The translations under genes and the position numbers were made by a program. This document shows positions 28,332-37,991 of a stretch of DNA of 64,000 nt, piece after piece; within the stretch, counting starts at the first letter, position 1, and each line of letters opens with the position of its first letter. The notes under the pieces are model-generated. The model did no database searches. It saw nothing but the letters and a program-made list of their open reading frames with translations, and was not told where the DNA came from. This DNA is from Acidithiobacillus ferrianus (GTDB lineage: Bacteria; Pseudomonadota; Gammaproteobacteria; Acidithiobacillales; Acidithiobacillaceae): assembly GCF_010378095.1 (NCBI RefSeq), contig NZ_WNJL01000001.1, forward strand, positions 99,056 through 163,055, given 5' to 3'.

Positions 28332-29319
28332 CCCAGCGCGGTGCCCCGCCTGTATCCACGGTCACTGATGCACTGGTACCAATACTCAGCGGAAACCTGG
28401 GGTTTGGATTGGTGATGAGGACGCGCACAGGTACCCGCTGCGTCACTTTGACCCAGTTACCCGTAGCGTTTTCCGGAGGCAACAGAGAGAACGCGTTGCC
28501 CGCGCCACCGCTGATGCTCTCTACTTTTCCCTTGAAATCATAGTTCGGATACATGTCCACGGTGATGTCCGCAGGCAGACCCGAATGCACGCGGCTCAGA
28601 TCGGTTTCCTTGTAGTTGGCCGCCACCCAGTACTCCGCATTACCAATCAGGGGAAAGAGATCCTGATTGACACTGACTACGTCGCCCACATGGATTTTGT
28701 CGACCTTGCTGACCACTCCGGTGATGGGCGCGTAGAGCGTCGTCTCTGAAAGGTAAAGTTTGGCCATGTTCACGGCGGCTCGGGCCGCCGCAATGCGTGC
28801 CGCATTGAGGCCCTGCTGAGCCAGCGCCTCTGCCAGGACCGCCTGTTCCGCTTTCAGCCGCGCGCCGGCGCTTTGAGCGATGGTCATCTGGTTGTCCGCC
28901 TGCTGTACGGACAGATACTTTTGGGCGGCCAACGTGATGGCGCGTTGCGCGTTGCGCCGGTCATTCTGGTAGTCGATCCGGTCGGCGTGGATGTTGGCCC
29001 GTGCTCCGGCCACATTAGCCTGGATGGCCACGGTCTGTCGTTCTGCCTGCAGCAGTTCCGCTCTGGCTTTCTGCAGGTCATACACATAGGCTCGCGGATC
29101 TACCTTGACCAGGGGCTGCCCAGCCTGCACGACCTGATTATCATGCACATAGATATCGACTATGTGCCCGGTGACCCGCGGCGCGATGTTGACGACGTGG
29201 GCATGTATGTACGCGTCATCCGTGCTGGGATAATAATTGGCAATCTGGAAGTAGGCGTAGGCGCCGAAGGCTGCCACGACGATGATGATCAAAACCGAAA
29301 GGCGTTTGAGCCAGCGCAT
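28306..29319 (-). CDS. HlyD/EmrA-type membrane fusion protein without a partner
   Basis: A 337-residue periplasmic adaptor anchored by one N-terminal helix (LSVLIIIVVAAFGAYAYF). After it come the DAYIHAHVVNIAPRVTGHI barrel-sandwich segment, a helical hairpin around residues 85-185, and the returning YAPITGVV lipoyl half, as in EmrA/AaeA. These adaptors link an inner-membrane pump to an outer-membrane channel. No MFS, ABC or TolC gene is adjacent. The start ATG 29319 is preceded by AGGAACACTT. Its upstream region is shared with the divergent pagL-like gene. Confidence 0.85.
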
Positions 29320-29400
29320 AAGTGTTCCTGTGTTGCCATCCAAGTGGCCGGGGCAACTCGCCGGGCCTGTTTCTGACGGCGGTTTTCTGCGCGGACCAGG

Positions 29401-29429
29401 ATTATAACGGCTCCATGAGTGGGTGATAC
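29401..29429 (-). promoter_or_regulatory. Possible promoter of the HlyD-type gene
   Basis: On the minus strand TATAAT (29406-29401) is a perfect -10, with GTATCA 17 bases upstream as a poor -35. It would give a leader of about 75 bases for the gene starting at 29319. The candidate TetR site lies about 75 bases upstream of it. Confidence 0.3.
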
Positions 29430-29452
29430 CCATAACGAGCCGGCGGAAAATT

Positions 29453-29481
29453 TTGACAGCAATCCTGAGCAAACGCATACT
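29453..29481 (+). promoter_or_regulatory. Promoter of the pagL-like gene
   Basis: TTGACA (29453-29458), a 17-base spacer and CATACT (29476-29481): a good sigma-70-type promoter. The predicted start near 29488 falls inside the TGACCGTTCGGT element, so a bound repressor would block it. Confidence 0.55.
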
Positions 29482-29492
29482 GACCGTTCGGT
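29481..29492. promoter_or_regulatory. Candidate TetR operator (site 2)
   Basis: TGACCGTTCGGT contains ACCG-TT-CGGT inverted symmetry and matches the tetR-promoter site at 25984 in 9 of 12 bases, including both outer half-sites. It overlaps the predicted start point of the pagL-like gene. Confidence 0.45.
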
Positions 29493-29556
29493 TGATACCA
29501 TAACGCAATCGTTTCCGGTCGGCAAGGTGACCGGAATATATCTACAAGGAGTGGTC

Positions 29557-30126
29557 ATGAAACAGGGTATGAGGCGGGCCGGGATGATGGGTGGCGCCGC
29601 GCTGGGTTTGCTGGTGGCGGCGCCGGCGCTGGCGCAGGCGGGTGATGGGGGAGTGCATGTGATACAAGGCGGACCGGCTTATTTCAGTGCGGGCATCGGC
29701 GCTTTCAATGCGGCGGGGGTCCAGCCCGGTCCCGGTCATCGGGGTAATGCCACCCTGCCAGAGCTTAATCTGGAGTATCAGTCCGCGTCCAAATTATTTG
29801 GTATCGGTGCGCTTTGGGGGCTGGTCGCCAATACCGACGGCGGCTTCATGGGTTATACCGGCATCTATTCGGACGTTGTCTGGAATCACTGGGTGCTCAC
29901 ACCGGTGCTGGGCTTCGGCGGATATCACCAGGGCCGTGGCAAATATCTGGATGGCGTCTTCCAGTTCCGTCTGGAGTTGAGTCTGGATTACCAGTTTGCG
30001 GACCAGTCGCGTCTGGGCGTTAAAATCGCCCACATCTCCAATGCCTATATCGTCCAGGAAGACCCCGGTGAAGACGAGATCATGTTGAACTACTCCATTC
30101 CCCTCTCTTTTGGGGATCATTCCTGA
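29557..30126 (+). CDS. PagL-like lipid A 3-O-deacylase / acyloxyacyl hydrolase family
   Basis: A 189-residue outer-membrane beta-barrel protein expected to remove an acyl chain from lipid A. A signal peptide ends near VAAPALA-QA. The mature part has alternating beta-strand character and ends in an aromatic-rich barrel pattern. The family's catalytic motif is visible as H-x-S-N in AHISNAYI, with a Glu following in DPGEDE. The start ATG 29557 is preceded by AAGGAGTGGTC. It has its own promoter with a TetR-type site, so lipid A trimming may be induced. Confidence 0.82.
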   Translation: MKQGMRRAGMMGGAALGLLVAAPALAQAGDGGVHVIQGGPAYFSAGIGAFNAAGVQPGPGHRGNATLPELNLEYQSASKLFGIGALWGLVANTDGGFMGYTGIYSDVVWNHWVLTPVLGFGGYHQGRGKYLDGVFQFRLELSLDYQFADQSRLGVKIAHISNAYIVQEDPGEDEIMLNYSIPLSFGDHS

Positions 30127-30164
30127 GAGGCGGGCGCTGCACACCGGTCGACCGGCGGTGGCGA

Positions 30165-31112
30165 TCAGTTTGCGCTGGCGTATAGTCCCAGCCGGTCGAA
30201 CAGGGCCCGGTCGTGACCGCTACTCGCATTTTCCGTGGTGAGTAAGCGATCACCCCAAAAAATACTGTTGGCACCGGCCAGGAAGGCGAGTGCCTGTAAT
30301 TCGTCACTCATGCCCTCGCGACCGGCGGACAAGCGCACGTAGGTTTTGGGGAAAAGGATGCGGGCGACGGCGATGGTGCGCACGAATTCAATGCCATCCA
30401 GGGGTTCGGCGGACTCCAGGGGAGTCCCGGGGATGGGGACGAGAGCGTTGATGGGGAGGCTTTCCGGTGCCTGCGGTAACTGCGCCAGCACTTGCAGCAT
30501 GCGAGCCCGGTCGCGGCGGGATTCCCCCATACCGAGGATGCCGCCACTACAGATCTTGATGCCGGCGTTGCGCACGGCTTCCAGGGTGTCGAGACGATCT
30601 TGATAGCTGCGGGTATGAACCACTTCGCCATAAAATTCGGGCGAGGTGTCGAGGTTGTGGTTGTAGTAGTCGAGACCGGCATTCCGCAGACGCATTGCTT
30701 GACCAGGTCTGAGCATGCCCAGGGTAACGCAGGTTTCCAGGCCGTATTCCTTGACCACGCCGATCATGGCGGCGACCTTCTCGATGTCCCTGTCGTGGGG
30801 GGAGCGCCAGGCGGCGCCCATGCAGAGCCGTTGGGCGCCGTTGGCTTTTGCCTCCTGAGCGGCGCTGCGCACCCGCTCGATATCCATCAGCGCTTCCGTC
30901 TTCAGCGTCGTGTGGTGGTGAATACTTTGCGAGCAATAGCCACAATCTTCAGGGCACCCCCCCGTTTTGATGGAAAGAAGGGTGGAGCACTGGATGGCAT
31001 TCGGATCGAAGTGTAACCGCTGTGTTTGCTGAGCCTGGAAAATCAGGTCGTTGAAGGGGCGTGCATAGATTTCAAGGATGGCATCGAGCGTATGGGCTGG
31101 CGTGGTGTTCAT
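30165..31112 (-). CDS. bioB: Biotin synthase
   Basis: Radical SAM enzyme that inserts sulfur into dethiobiotin. In the 315-residue protein the 4Fe-4S motif is CPEDCGYC (C53, C57, C60), followed by the CMGAAWR segment and the [11 protein letters not shown] region that holds the 2Fe-2S ligands. The start ATG 31112 has AGGAAAATCCG before it and overlaps yggU by ATGA. Last gene of yggS-proC-yggT-yggU-bioB, apart from the bioFHCD operon. Confidence 0.96.
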   Translation of the reverse strand: MNTTPAHTLDAILEIYARPFNDLIFQAQQTQRLHFDPNAIQCSTLLSIKTGGCPEDCGYCSQSIHHHTTLKTEALMDIERVRSAAQEAKANGAQRLCMGAAWRSPHDRDIEKVAAMIGVVKEYGLETCVTLGMLRPGQAMRLRNAGLDYYNHNLDTSPEFYGEVVHTRSYQDRLDTLEAVRNAGIKICSGGILGMGESRRDRARMLQVLAQLPQAPESLPINALVPIPGTPLESAEPLDGIEFVRTIAVARILFPKTYVRLSAGREGMSDELQALAFLAGANSIFWGDRLLTTENASSGHDRALFDRLGLYASAN

Positions 31113-31486
31113 CGGATTTTCCTGTGGACGGGATTCGGGTAAGAAGGCGTCGCATACTCGGCGAGTTGTGATCGGGTGCGGGTGGATGCGGCGCGGATCC
31201 AAAGCACCTTGGTCCGCGCCGATTCGCCCTGCACCAGAGTGATCTGTGAATTCCTGAGATGCAGGGTGGCGCACAGAAAAGCGGAGAGGGCGGTGTTGGC
31301 GGCACCCTCCATGGCGCGGGCGCGCAGGCGGATCTTGAGGGCGTCACCGTGACATCCGGTGATTTCGTCGGCCTTGGCGCCGGGCTGAACGTGGACGCGC
31401 AGGTAGAGGCCATCTCCTTGCAGGCGCAGGTAAGGGGGGAGCATGGTGTCTGCCGCCATCATTCGCCGTGGAATTTCCGCATCCAT
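31109..31486 (-). CDS. YggU/DUF167 family protein
   Basis: A 125-residue protein of the small DUF167 family. The core [20 protein letters not shown] and [15 protein letters not shown] are characteristic. Function unknown; the family usually sits with yggT, as here. The start is one base after the yggT stop and the end overlaps the bioB start. Confidence 0.85.
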   Translation of the reverse strand: MDAEIPRRMMAADTMLPPYLRLQGDGLYLRVHVQPGAKADEITGCHGDALKIRLRARAMEGAANTALSAFLCATLHLRNSQITLVQGESARTKVLWIRAASTRTRSQLAEYATPSYPNPVHRKIR

Positions 31487-31487
31487 A

Positions 31488-31766
31488 CTATCCGCCTAGG
31501 TTCAGGATGGCATGAGCCAACAACCCTTTGAGCAACTCGATGAGCAGCATGGCGGCCAATGGGCTGAGATCTATGCCCCCCAGCGGCGGAATGATCCGTT
31601 GGAGCGGGTAGAGGATGGGTCCGGTTACCCGGTCGAGAAGCTGAACAACGGGGTGGCGCGGATCGGGCTGTACCCACGAGAGTATGGCGCGGATGAGAAT
31701 GGCCCAGAATAGCAGAGTTAAAATGAGGCTGGTGAAGCGCGCTGCGGTGATACTGAGTTCATTCAT
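31488..31766 (-). CDS. YggT family membrane protein
   Basis: A 92-residue inner-membrane protein with two hydrophobic segments (LILTLLFWAILIRAIL and LAAMLLIELLKGLLA) around a PLQRIIPPLGGIDLSP loop, the YggT signature. The family has been linked to osmotic or cell-shape functions but is poorly defined. It overlaps proC by ATGA. Confidence 0.88.
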   Translation of the reverse strand: MNELSITAARFTSLILTLLFWAILIRAILSWVQPDPRHPVVQLLDRVTGPILYPLQRIIPPLGGIDLSPLAAMLLIELLKGLLAHAILNLGG

Positions 31767-32590
31767 GGCGTGTTCCCTTTAATGTCGCCGAGCGCACGAC
31801 TGCGTTCGGCGGCGGCAGCCAGCGCCCGCTGGGCCAGGGGCCGCAGATGCTCCTCCCAGGCAGCCAGTCCGGCCGCCGTCGTGCCGCCGGGACTGGTTAC
31901 CTGGTGGCGCAGTTCGGTTGGGCTTGACACGCTCGCAGCGGCCATCTGCGCGGTGCCGAGCACCGTCTGCACGGCGAGCGCGCGCGCGGTGGGACGGTCC
32001 AATCCCTGCAGGACCGCGGCATCTTCGAGCGCTTCCAGGAACAGTAGGACGTAGGCGGGGCCGCTGCCGGAAAGCGCGGTGACGGCATCCATCAGGGATT
32101 CATCGCTCAGCCAGTACACTTTGCCCACGGCGGCCATGATCGACTCGGCGATCTGCCGCTGTTCGGCGCTGGTGGTGTCACGGGCGTAAAGCGCCGTTGC
32201 CCCGACGCCGATCTGTGTCGGCGTATTCGGCATGCTGCGCACGATGGCCGTCCCGGCGTCCAGTTCGGCGGCGATGCGCGTACTGCTGATACCCGCGGCG
32301 ACCGAGAGGAAAAGCACGCCGGCATCGGTGAAGGAGTGCCGCCACTCGGTGAGCACCGACGGCATCTGTTTGGGCTTGGCGGCGTAGATAACCACGCCAT
32401 GGGCGGGTAGTTTCTGCGCTGTGGCGGGCAGACTGCGGATGCCGAATTCCGCGGCGAGGGCGTCGCGACGGGGGGCGCTGGGGGCGTGCACTTGAATCTG
32501 GTCGCCCATCACCCCCTGACGCCGCAGGCCGGCAATGAGGGCGCGCGCCATATGGCCGGCGCCGATAAAGATGATATGCTGCGTAATCAT
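31763..32590 (-). CDS. proC: Pyrroline-5-carboxylate reductase
   Basis: NAD(P)H reduction of pyrroline-5-carboxylate to proline. The 275-residue protein has the Rossmann opening IIFIGAGHMARALIAG and the C-terminal TSPGGTTAAGL signature of ProC. Overlaps yggS upstream and yggT downstream by four bases each, so the operon order is yggS-proC-yggT. proB, for an earlier proline step, is at 45052. Confidence 0.94.
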   Translation of the reverse strand: MITQHIIFIGAGHMARALIAGLRRQGVMGDQIQVHAPSAPRRDALAAEFGIRSLPATAQKLPAHGVVIYAAKPKQMPSVLTEWRHSFTDAGVLFLSVAAGISSTRIAAELDAGTAIVRSMPNTPTQIGVGATALYARDTTSAEQRQIAESIMAAVGKVYWLSDESLMDAVTALSGSGPAYVLLFLEALEDAAVLQGLDRPTARALAVQTVLGTAQMAAASVSSPTELRHQVTSPGGTTAAGLAAWEEHLRPLAQRALAAAAERSRALGDIKGNTP

Positions 32591-33309
32591 AGGGACTCCC
32601 GGGTACGATGCCCGAACAGGAGGGTGCCCAGACGGATCTCGGTGGCACCGTGTTCCAGGGCTTGAAGGTAATCCGCCGAAGTACCCATGGAAAGGGTGTC
32701 GATAGCGGGATGGGGTAGGGTGTGCTGCAGGGTGGAGAAGAGGACGGCCATGCGACGGAAATCCGTGTTTGCCTGTTGCCGATCTGGAGAAACCAGGGCC
32801 ATCAGGCCGCGTAACCGCAAGTGAGGAAGTCGGGAAATGGCCAGCGCGAGTTCAGGAACCTGCTCCGGCAAGCACCCCCCCTTGCGGGCTTCTCCACTGA
32901 TCGCGACTTCGATAAGGACATTCAGGGGGGGCATTCCCGCGCGCGCGGTGTTCAGACGTTCGGCGATCAGCAGATGGTCCACACCTTCCACCCAGGTGAA
33001 ATATCGGGCGATATTCTTCGTTTTGTTGCGCTGGATGCGGCCGATGAAATGCCAGACGATGTCATTCAGATCGTTCAGAGCGGCTTGTTTCCGTAGGGCC
33101 TCCTGCAGGTAGTTTTCGCCGAAATGACGGAGCCCCAGCGCATGGGCGCGACGCAGATCCTCCGCCGGAACCTGTTTGCTGACGGCGGTCAGGCGTGGTG
33201 GCGGATAGTCGGCAAGGTCGTGTTGCACTTGGGCGAGGCGTTCGGCGAGTGGCATGGATCTCTGGTTGACCTGGGCGAAATGACCAAGGTCGACTATAGT
33301 AACGCTCAT
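32587..33309 (-). CDS. YggS/PROSC PLP homeostasis protein
   Basis: A 240-residue PLP-binding protein of the YggS family, which buffers free PLP and does not act as an enzyme as far as known. The PLP lysine is K45 in TAVSKQ; HFGENYLQEA and WHFIGRIQRNK follow, and MGTSADYLQALEHGATEIRLG is the C-terminal signature. The start ATG 33309 matches the family N terminus; the longer frame runs toward the divergent pilT. Confidence 0.92.
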   Translation of the reverse strand: MSVTIVDLGHFAQVNQRSMPLAERLAQVQHDLADYPPPRLTAVSKQVPAEDLRRAHALGLRHFGENYLQEALRKQAALNDLNDIVWHFIGRIQRNKTKNIARYFTWVEGVDHLLIAERLNTARAGMPPLNVLIEVAISGEARKGGCLPEQVPELALAISRLPHLRLRGLMALVSPDRQQANTDFRRMAVLFSTLQHTLPHPAIDTLSMGTSADYLQALEHGATEIRLGTLLFGHRTRESL

Positions 33310-33352
33310 TACCCTTTCGCCCAAATTACGGGCCGCCTGTTTCGGGAGGTGG

Positions 33353-34405
33353 ATGATGGACATTTCTGAACTGCTCACCTTCGCGGTGAAAAACAACGCC
33401 TCGGACACCCATGTATCGGCGGGCCTGCCGCCCATGTTGCGGATCAACGGTGATATTCGCCCGCTCAATGTCGAATCGTTGGACAGCAAAGCCGTGCATA
33501 GCATGATCTACGACATCATGAACGACTCCCAGCGCAAATGGTTCGAAGAAAATCTCGAGATCGACTTCGCCATTGATCTGGCCGGGGTGGCGCGTTTCCG
33601 CGTCAACGCGTTTAATCAGGATCGCGGCCCCGCCGCGGCTTTCCGGACCATTCCCGCGAAGGTGCTGAGCCTGGAAGATCTGAACGCACCTAAATCCTTC
33701 AAGGAAATCATTGAGGTGCCACGAGGACTCGTATTGGTCACCGGACCCACCGGATCGGGAAAGTCCACCACGCTTGCCGCGATGGTGGACAATATCAACA
33801 CCCATCGCGCGGATCACATCATTACCATCGAAGACCCGATCGAATTCGTGCACACCGCGAAGAAGTGTCTCGTCAATCAGCGCGAGGTCGGTCCAAATAC
33901 GCATTCCTTCGCCAATGCGTTGCGCTCGGCCCTGCGTGAGGATCCGGATATCATTCTGGTGGGGGAATTGCGCGACCTGGAAACCATGCGTCTGGCCCTG
34001 ACCGCGGCGGAGACCGGCCACATCGTTTTCGCCACCCTGCATACGAGCTCCGCGCCAAAAACCATAGACCGTATTGTCGATTCCTTCCCCGGCGGGGAAA
34101 AAGACATGGTGCGGGCGATGCTTTCCGAATCCCTGCGTGCGGTGATTTCGCAGACCTTGCTGAAGACGGCGGACGGCAAGGGCCGGGTGGCCGCTCATGA
34201 GATCATGATTGCCAATCCCGCGATCCGTAATCTGATCCGGGAGAACAAGGTCGCGCAGATGTACTCGGTGATCCAGACCGGACAGAATCAGGGCATGCAG
34301 ACCCTCGACCAATGTTTGACCGACCTGGTGCGCGCCCACAAGGTTACCCGTGAGGAGGCCCTGCGTCGGGTGCAGAATAAAGACAGCTTCTTGAGTGTTG
34401 CGTAA
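33353..34405 (+). CDS. pilT: Twitching motility ATPase PilT
   Basis: Hexameric ATPase that retracts type IV pili. The 350-residue protein has the NNASDTHVSAGLPPM opening, Walker A GPTGSGKST (131-139), the Asp box, Walker B LVGELRDLETMRLALT and the C-terminal retraction motif (AIRNLIRENK, the AIRNLIRE element). ATG 33353 and 33356 are both possible behind GGGAGG. Followed nine bases later by pilU. Confidence 0.95.
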   Translation: MMDISELLTFAVKNNASDTHVSAGLPPMLRINGDIRPLNVESLDSKAVHSMIYDIMNDSQRKWFEENLEIDFAIDLAGVARFRVNAFNQDRGPAAAFRTIPAKVLSLEDLNAPKSFKEIIEVPRGLVLVTGPTGSGKSTTLAAMVDNINTHRADHIITIEDPIEFVHTAKKCLVNQREVGPNTHSFANALRSALREDPDIILVGELRDLETMRLALTAAETGHIVFATLHTSSAPKTIDRIVDSFPGGEKDMVRAMLSESLRAVISQTLLKTADGKGRVAAHEIMIANPAIRNLIRENKVAQMYSVIQTGQNQGMQTLDQCLTDLVRAHKVTREEALRRVQNKDSFLSVA

Positions 34406-34414
34406 GGAAAATAC

Positions 34415-35545
34415 ATGTCTGTATTGGATGATCTGCTCGCCCTGATGGTGGAAAAGAACGCCTCTGACCTTTATCTGACCGTCGGTTCGCCGCCCGCCAT
34501 AAAAATTGACGGACGGGCAGTCTCCATCGGTAATGAAATACTCAAGTCCGGCCAGATCCTGGCCCTGGCCAAGGAAATCCTCGGGATCGAACGGTTGCAG
34601 GAATTTCAGCATGAAAAAGAAATCAATATGGCCATTTCCGCGCCAGGGATCGGGCGTTTCCGGGTGAATGGTTTTTTTCAGCGCGGCGAACTGAGCTTCG
34701 TTTTGCGTGCCATCAAGACGCAAATTCCCAGTCTGGAACAACTCAGGCTACCGCCTGTACTCAAGGAATTGGCCATGACCTCGCGGGGTCTGGTGCTTTT
34801 TGTGGGCGCCACCGGGTCGGGCAAGAGCACTTCGCTCGCTTCCATGATCCAGTATCGCAACCAGAATTCGGCGGGACACATCCTCACCATCGAGGACCCC
34901 ATCGAGTTCCTTCACAAGAATGCCAAATCCATCGTTAATCAGCGTGAAGTCGGTATCGACACGCTGAGTTACGAACGGGCTCTGGAAAATGCCCTGCGAG
35001 AAGCCCCTGACGTGATCCTCATCGGCGAGGTCCGGAGTCGCAGCACCATGGATCACGCCATCGCCTACGCCGAAACCGGACATTTGTGCATGTCGACCCT
35101 GCATGCCAATAATGCGAACCAGGCCATCGAGCGGATCATCAACTTTTTTCCGGAAGACCGTAAAAGACAGCTGCTGATGGATCTGTCACTCAACCTACGC
35201 GCCGTGATATCGCAGCGCCTCCTGCCCATCAAAGGGCAAGGGGGGCGCGTTGCCGCCATGGAAGTGTTGATCAATACGCCCGCCATCGCCGACCTGATCC
35301 ATAAAGGTGAGGTGGGCTTGCTGAAGGAGGCGATGGCGCGCACCAACGATGTCGGCATGCAGACCTTTGATCAAAGCCTGCTGCATCTGTTCATGGAGGG
35401 TATCGTCGAGTACGACGATGTCCTGCGCGCCGCCGATTCACAGAATGATCTGCGTCTGTCCATCAAGATGGAATCCATGCGACGGGGCGTTGGAGATCCG
35501 GGGGCCAAGGGCGCGGACGAAGGGCAGTGGCGCATTCAATCTTGA
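34415..35545 (+). CDS. pilU: PilT/PilU family type IV pilus ATPase
   Basis: A 376-residue paralogue of PilT that works with it in pilus retraction. Walker A GATGSGKST, Walker B LIGEVRSRSTMDHAIA, and the AIADLIHKGE end segment are visible, while the N terminus (NASDLYLTVGSPPA) matches PilU. Its last 19 bases overlap the hpnB start, so the three genes are probably one operon. Confidence 0.93.
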   Translation: MSVLDDLLALMVEKNASDLYLTVGSPPAIKIDGRAVSIGNEILKSGQILALAKEILGIERLQEFQHEKEINMAISAPGIGRFRVNGFFQRGELSFVLRAIKTQIPSLEQLRLPPVLKELAMTSRGLVLFVGATGSGKSTSLASMIQYRNQNSAGHILTIEDPIEFLHKNAKSIVNQREVGIDTLSYERALENALREAPDVILIGEVRSRSTMDHAIAYAETGHLCMSTLHANNANQAIERIINFFPEDRKRQLLMDLSLNLRAVISQRLLPIKGQGGRVAAMEVLINTPAIADLIHKGEVGLLKEAMARTNDVGMQTFDQSLLHLFMEGIVEYDDVLRAADSQNDLRLSIKMESMRRGVGDPGAKGADEGQWRIQS

Positions 35546-36711
35546 GCGGGTGGCCGGCCGTACTGGTGGCCTGGTCAACGGTGGCGGCCTGGCTGGTGCT
35601 GGTCTTTGGCCGAGGTGCTTTCTGGCGGACAAACCAGCGTCTGCCGATGGTGAGGGGCGATGCACGGCGGAACTGGCCCGCGGTCACTGCCGTGGTGCCG
35701 GCGCGCAATGAGGCAGAGGGGATCGGTCGTTGTGTGCGCGCGCTCCTGCAGCAGAATTATCCGGGCGAACTGCGGGTGCTGGTCGTGGATGACCAGAGTG
35801 TTGATGACACGGCGGCGATTGCCCGGGAGACGGCCCATCGCATGGGGGCCGAGGTGCGGGTGCTGTCGGGAGCGCCCTTGCCGCAAGGCTGGGCGGGCAA
35901 GGTCTGGGCTATGGCGCAGGGGGTGGCTGCGGCGGGCCCGGTGCCTTATCTGTGGTTTACCGATGGCGATATCGTCCACGGGCCGGAGGTTCTCAGGCGT
36001 TTGATGGTACAGGCGGAAGGCCGGGATCTGTCTCTGGTTTCCTTGATGGTGATGCTGGCCTGCGACCGTTTCTGGGAGCGCCTGTTGATTCCGCCGTTCA
36101 TTTTCTTTTTCCAGATGCTCTATCCCTTTCCCTGGGTGAACAATCCACGTCGGAAGCTCGCGGGCGCGGCGGGCGGCTGCATGTTGCTGCGTCGGGAGTG
36201 TCTGGAAAAGGCGGGTGGTTTCGCCGCGATGCGCGCAGCGCTGATCGATGACTGCACGCTGGCGGCGCGGATAAAACCGCACGGGGCCATCTGGCTGGGG
36301 TTGGGAACGGAAAGTCATAGTCTGCGCGACTACCACCGGCTCCGTGAAATCTGGCGGATGGTGGCTCGTTCCGCTTATGTGCAACTACGGTTCAGCCCCG
36401 CGCGTTTGCTGGTGGCGGTGCTGGGGATGATGTTTCTTTATGTGGTGCCCCCTCTGGCCCTCCTGGCGGGACTGTTTACGGGATCCGCGTGGCTGGCGCT
36501 TCCGGGCCTGCTGGCCCTGTTGCTGATGGCCAGGGCCTATCTGCCCAGTCTGCGTCTCTACGCGCTTCCTGCCGGCTGGGTCTTGAGCTTGCCGGTCGCG
36601 GCGCTGCTCTATACCGTGATGACCCTGGATTCGGCCCGGCGCCATTATGTGGGGCGGGGCGGCGCATGGAAGGGGCGCCACTATGGTGCCGCGGAAGGGG
36701 AGGAGGGATGA
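35527..36711 (+). CDS. hpnB: Hopene-associated glycosyltransferase HpnB
   Basis: A 394-residue membrane GT2 of the HpnB family, found near hopanoid genes. It begins with a membrane helix, then FGRGAFWRTNQRLP, the GT-A motifs DDQSVDDTA and TDGDIVHGPE, and FFFQMLYPFPWVNNPRRK with AGGCML, all HpnB hallmarks; four to five C-terminal helices follow. The start is GTG 35527 inside the pilU end. No squalene-hopene cyclase or other hpn gene is in the window. The reaction is not firmly known. Its presence suggests hopanoid membranes. Confidence 0.88.
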   Translation: MAHSILSGWPAVLVAWSTVAAWLVLVFGRGAFWRTNQRLPMVRGDARRNWPAVTAVVPARNEAEGIGRCVRALLQQNYPGELRVLVVDDQSVDDTAAIARETAHRMGAEVRVLSGAPLPQGWAGKVWAMAQGVAAAGPVPYLWFTDGDIVHGPEVLRRLMVQAEGRDLSLVSLMVMLACDRFWERLLIPPFIFFFQMLYPFPWVNNPRRKLAGAAGGCMLLRRECLEKAGGFAAMRAALIDDCTLAARIKPHGAIWLGLGTESHSLRDYHRLREIWRMVARSAYVQLRFSPARLLVAVLGMMFLYVVPPLALLAGLFTGSAWLALPGLLALLLMARAYLPSLRLYALPAGWVLSLPVAALLYTVMTLDSARRHYVGRGGAWKGRHYGAAEGEEG

Positions 36712-36760
36712 ACGAATGCGCGGCACCTGCGCCCTTGCTGAACGGTGGAGTGAGTGTCGC

Positions 36761-37444
36761 TCACGGCCCGCGCCGGTAACAGAGGTCGAAAACGGGGTGC
36801 CCCAGCCGCTGCCCGCGGCGTTCGAACCTGGTGAGGATGCGATTATCGGGAGGAGGAACGTAGCCTCCATCGGGATCGACATTCTCCAGACCCGGGGTGG
36901 CATTGAGGACGGCACGCATCTGCTCTGCGTAGTGGGCCCAGTCCGTGGCCAGTTGTAGTGCACCGCCGGGTTGCAGCAGACGGCTCAGTAGCAGCGCAAA
37001 CTCCGCCTGGATCATGCGCCGTTTTTGCTGGCGCTTTTTCGGCCAGGGGTCGGGGAACTGGATGATGATGCAGTGCAGGAGCGCGTCGGGCAGGGTGTTC
37101 AGCCAGGTGACCACGTCGCCGTGAACGATGCGGACGTTGTCCGTGTTGGTTTCCATCAGCCGGAGCAGCAGGGCGCCGACCCCCGGCGCATGGACCTCCG
37201 CACCGATGCAGCCCCAGTCTGGTCGATGCGTCGCCAGCGCGGCCAGATGCTCGCCGTTGCCAAAGCCGATTTCCAGCAGCAGGGGCCGCACGCCCTTCCA
37301 GGGGTCCTGCCAGGGCGTGCGGCTATCGATTTGCCATCTGGGTAGATATTCGTCGAGCGCGCGGGCCTGCGCAACGGTGATGCGGCCCTGACGCAGGACG
37401 AAACTGCGGATGGGACGGTAACTGGTCTTGAGGGCTTCTTCCAT
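36761..37444 (-). CDS. trmB: tRNA (guanine-N7-)-methyltransferase
   Basis: Methylates G46 of tRNAs with SAM. The 227-residue protein has SAM motif [14 protein letters not shown] near 56-69 and the family signature [15 protein letters not shown]. The start is ATG 37444; an ATG at 37453 adds MPV. A TATAAT lies exactly seven bases upstream of ATG 37444, so the message may be leaderless. It ends 49 bases from the convergent hpnB. Confidence 0.93.
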   Translation of the reverse strand: MEEALKTSYRPIRSFVLRQGRITVAQARALDEYLPRWQIDSRTPWQDPWKGVRPLLLEIGFGNGEHLAALATHRPDWGCIGAEVHAPGVGALLLRLMETNTDNVRIVHGDVVTWLNTLPDALLHCIIIQFPDPWPKKRQQKRRMIQAEFALLLSRLLQPGGALQLATDWAHYAEQMRAVLNATPGLENVDPDGGYVPPPDNRILTRFERRGQRLGHPVFDLCYRRGP

Positions 37445-37451
37445 GACGGGC

Positions 37452-37457
37452 ATTATA
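37452..37457 (-). promoter_or_regulatory. Possible trmB -10 box
   Basis: A perfect TATAAT on the minus strand, seven bases before ATG 37444. No convincing -35 box is seen at 16-18 bases, so this is weaker than the bioF case. Confidence 0.3.
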
Positions 37458-37493
37458 GCCGGTCTGGTGCTACCGCCTAGAGAGGAGAGCGGC

Positions 37494-37991
37494 ATGAAAC
37501 ACCCGTTGGTCGGCGTAGTCATGGGCAGCGAGAGTGACTGGGAAGTGATGCGTGCCGCGGTGGGGCAACTCCAAGCGCTAGCCATTCCCCATGAACGGCG
37601 CGTGGTGTCCGCGCACCGCACCCCCGATCTGCTGTTCGAATACGCCGCCAGTGCCGTAACGCGGGGACTGCGCTGCATCATCGCCGGTGCGGGGGGAGCG
37701 GCGCATCTACCCGGCATGCTGGCGGCCAAGACCGTGGTGCCGGTGTTGGGGGTGCCGGTACCCTCCAAGCATCTGCAGGGCATGGATTCCCTGTTGTCCA
37801 TCGTGCAGATGCCCAAGGGGGTGCCGGTGGCTACTTTTGCGATCGGCACGGCGGGGGCAGCCAATGCCGGTCTCTTCGCGGCTGCGATGCTGGCCGGGGA
37901 GGACCCGGTGCTGGCCCAGCGTTTGCGGGATTTCCGAGCGCGTCAGGAAGCCGCCGTCCTGGCCATGACCCTGCCGGAGACCCCCCTTTGA
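37494..37991 (+). CDS. purE: N5-carboxyaminoimidazole ribonucleotide mutase
   Basis: Converts N5-CAIR to CAIR in purine synthesis. The 165-residue protein has [24 protein letters not shown] and [12 protein letters not shown], the full PurE set. The start is ATG 37494 after GAGAGGAGAGCGGC. purK overlaps its end by a TTGA junction. Confidence 0.95.
   Translation: MKHPLVGVVMGSESDWEVMRAAVGQLQALAIPHERRVVSAHRTPDLLFEYAASAVTRGLRCIIAGAGGAAHLPGMLAAKTVVPVLGVPVPSKHLQGMDSLLSIVQMPKGVPVATFAIGTAGAANAGLFAAAMLAGEDPVLAQRLRDFRARQEAAVLAMTLPETPL

Noticed and set aside
30143..30160. CCGGTCGACCGG palindrome between pagL and bioB as a terminator
   Set aside because: Symmetric but without a T-run on either strand; it may only be a GC-rich convergent spacer.
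33326..34741. A 471-codon open frame on the minus strand opposite pilT and pilU
   Set aside because: It is antisense to two clear genes with strong motifs, has no family-like motif, and is expected from GC-rich codon bias.
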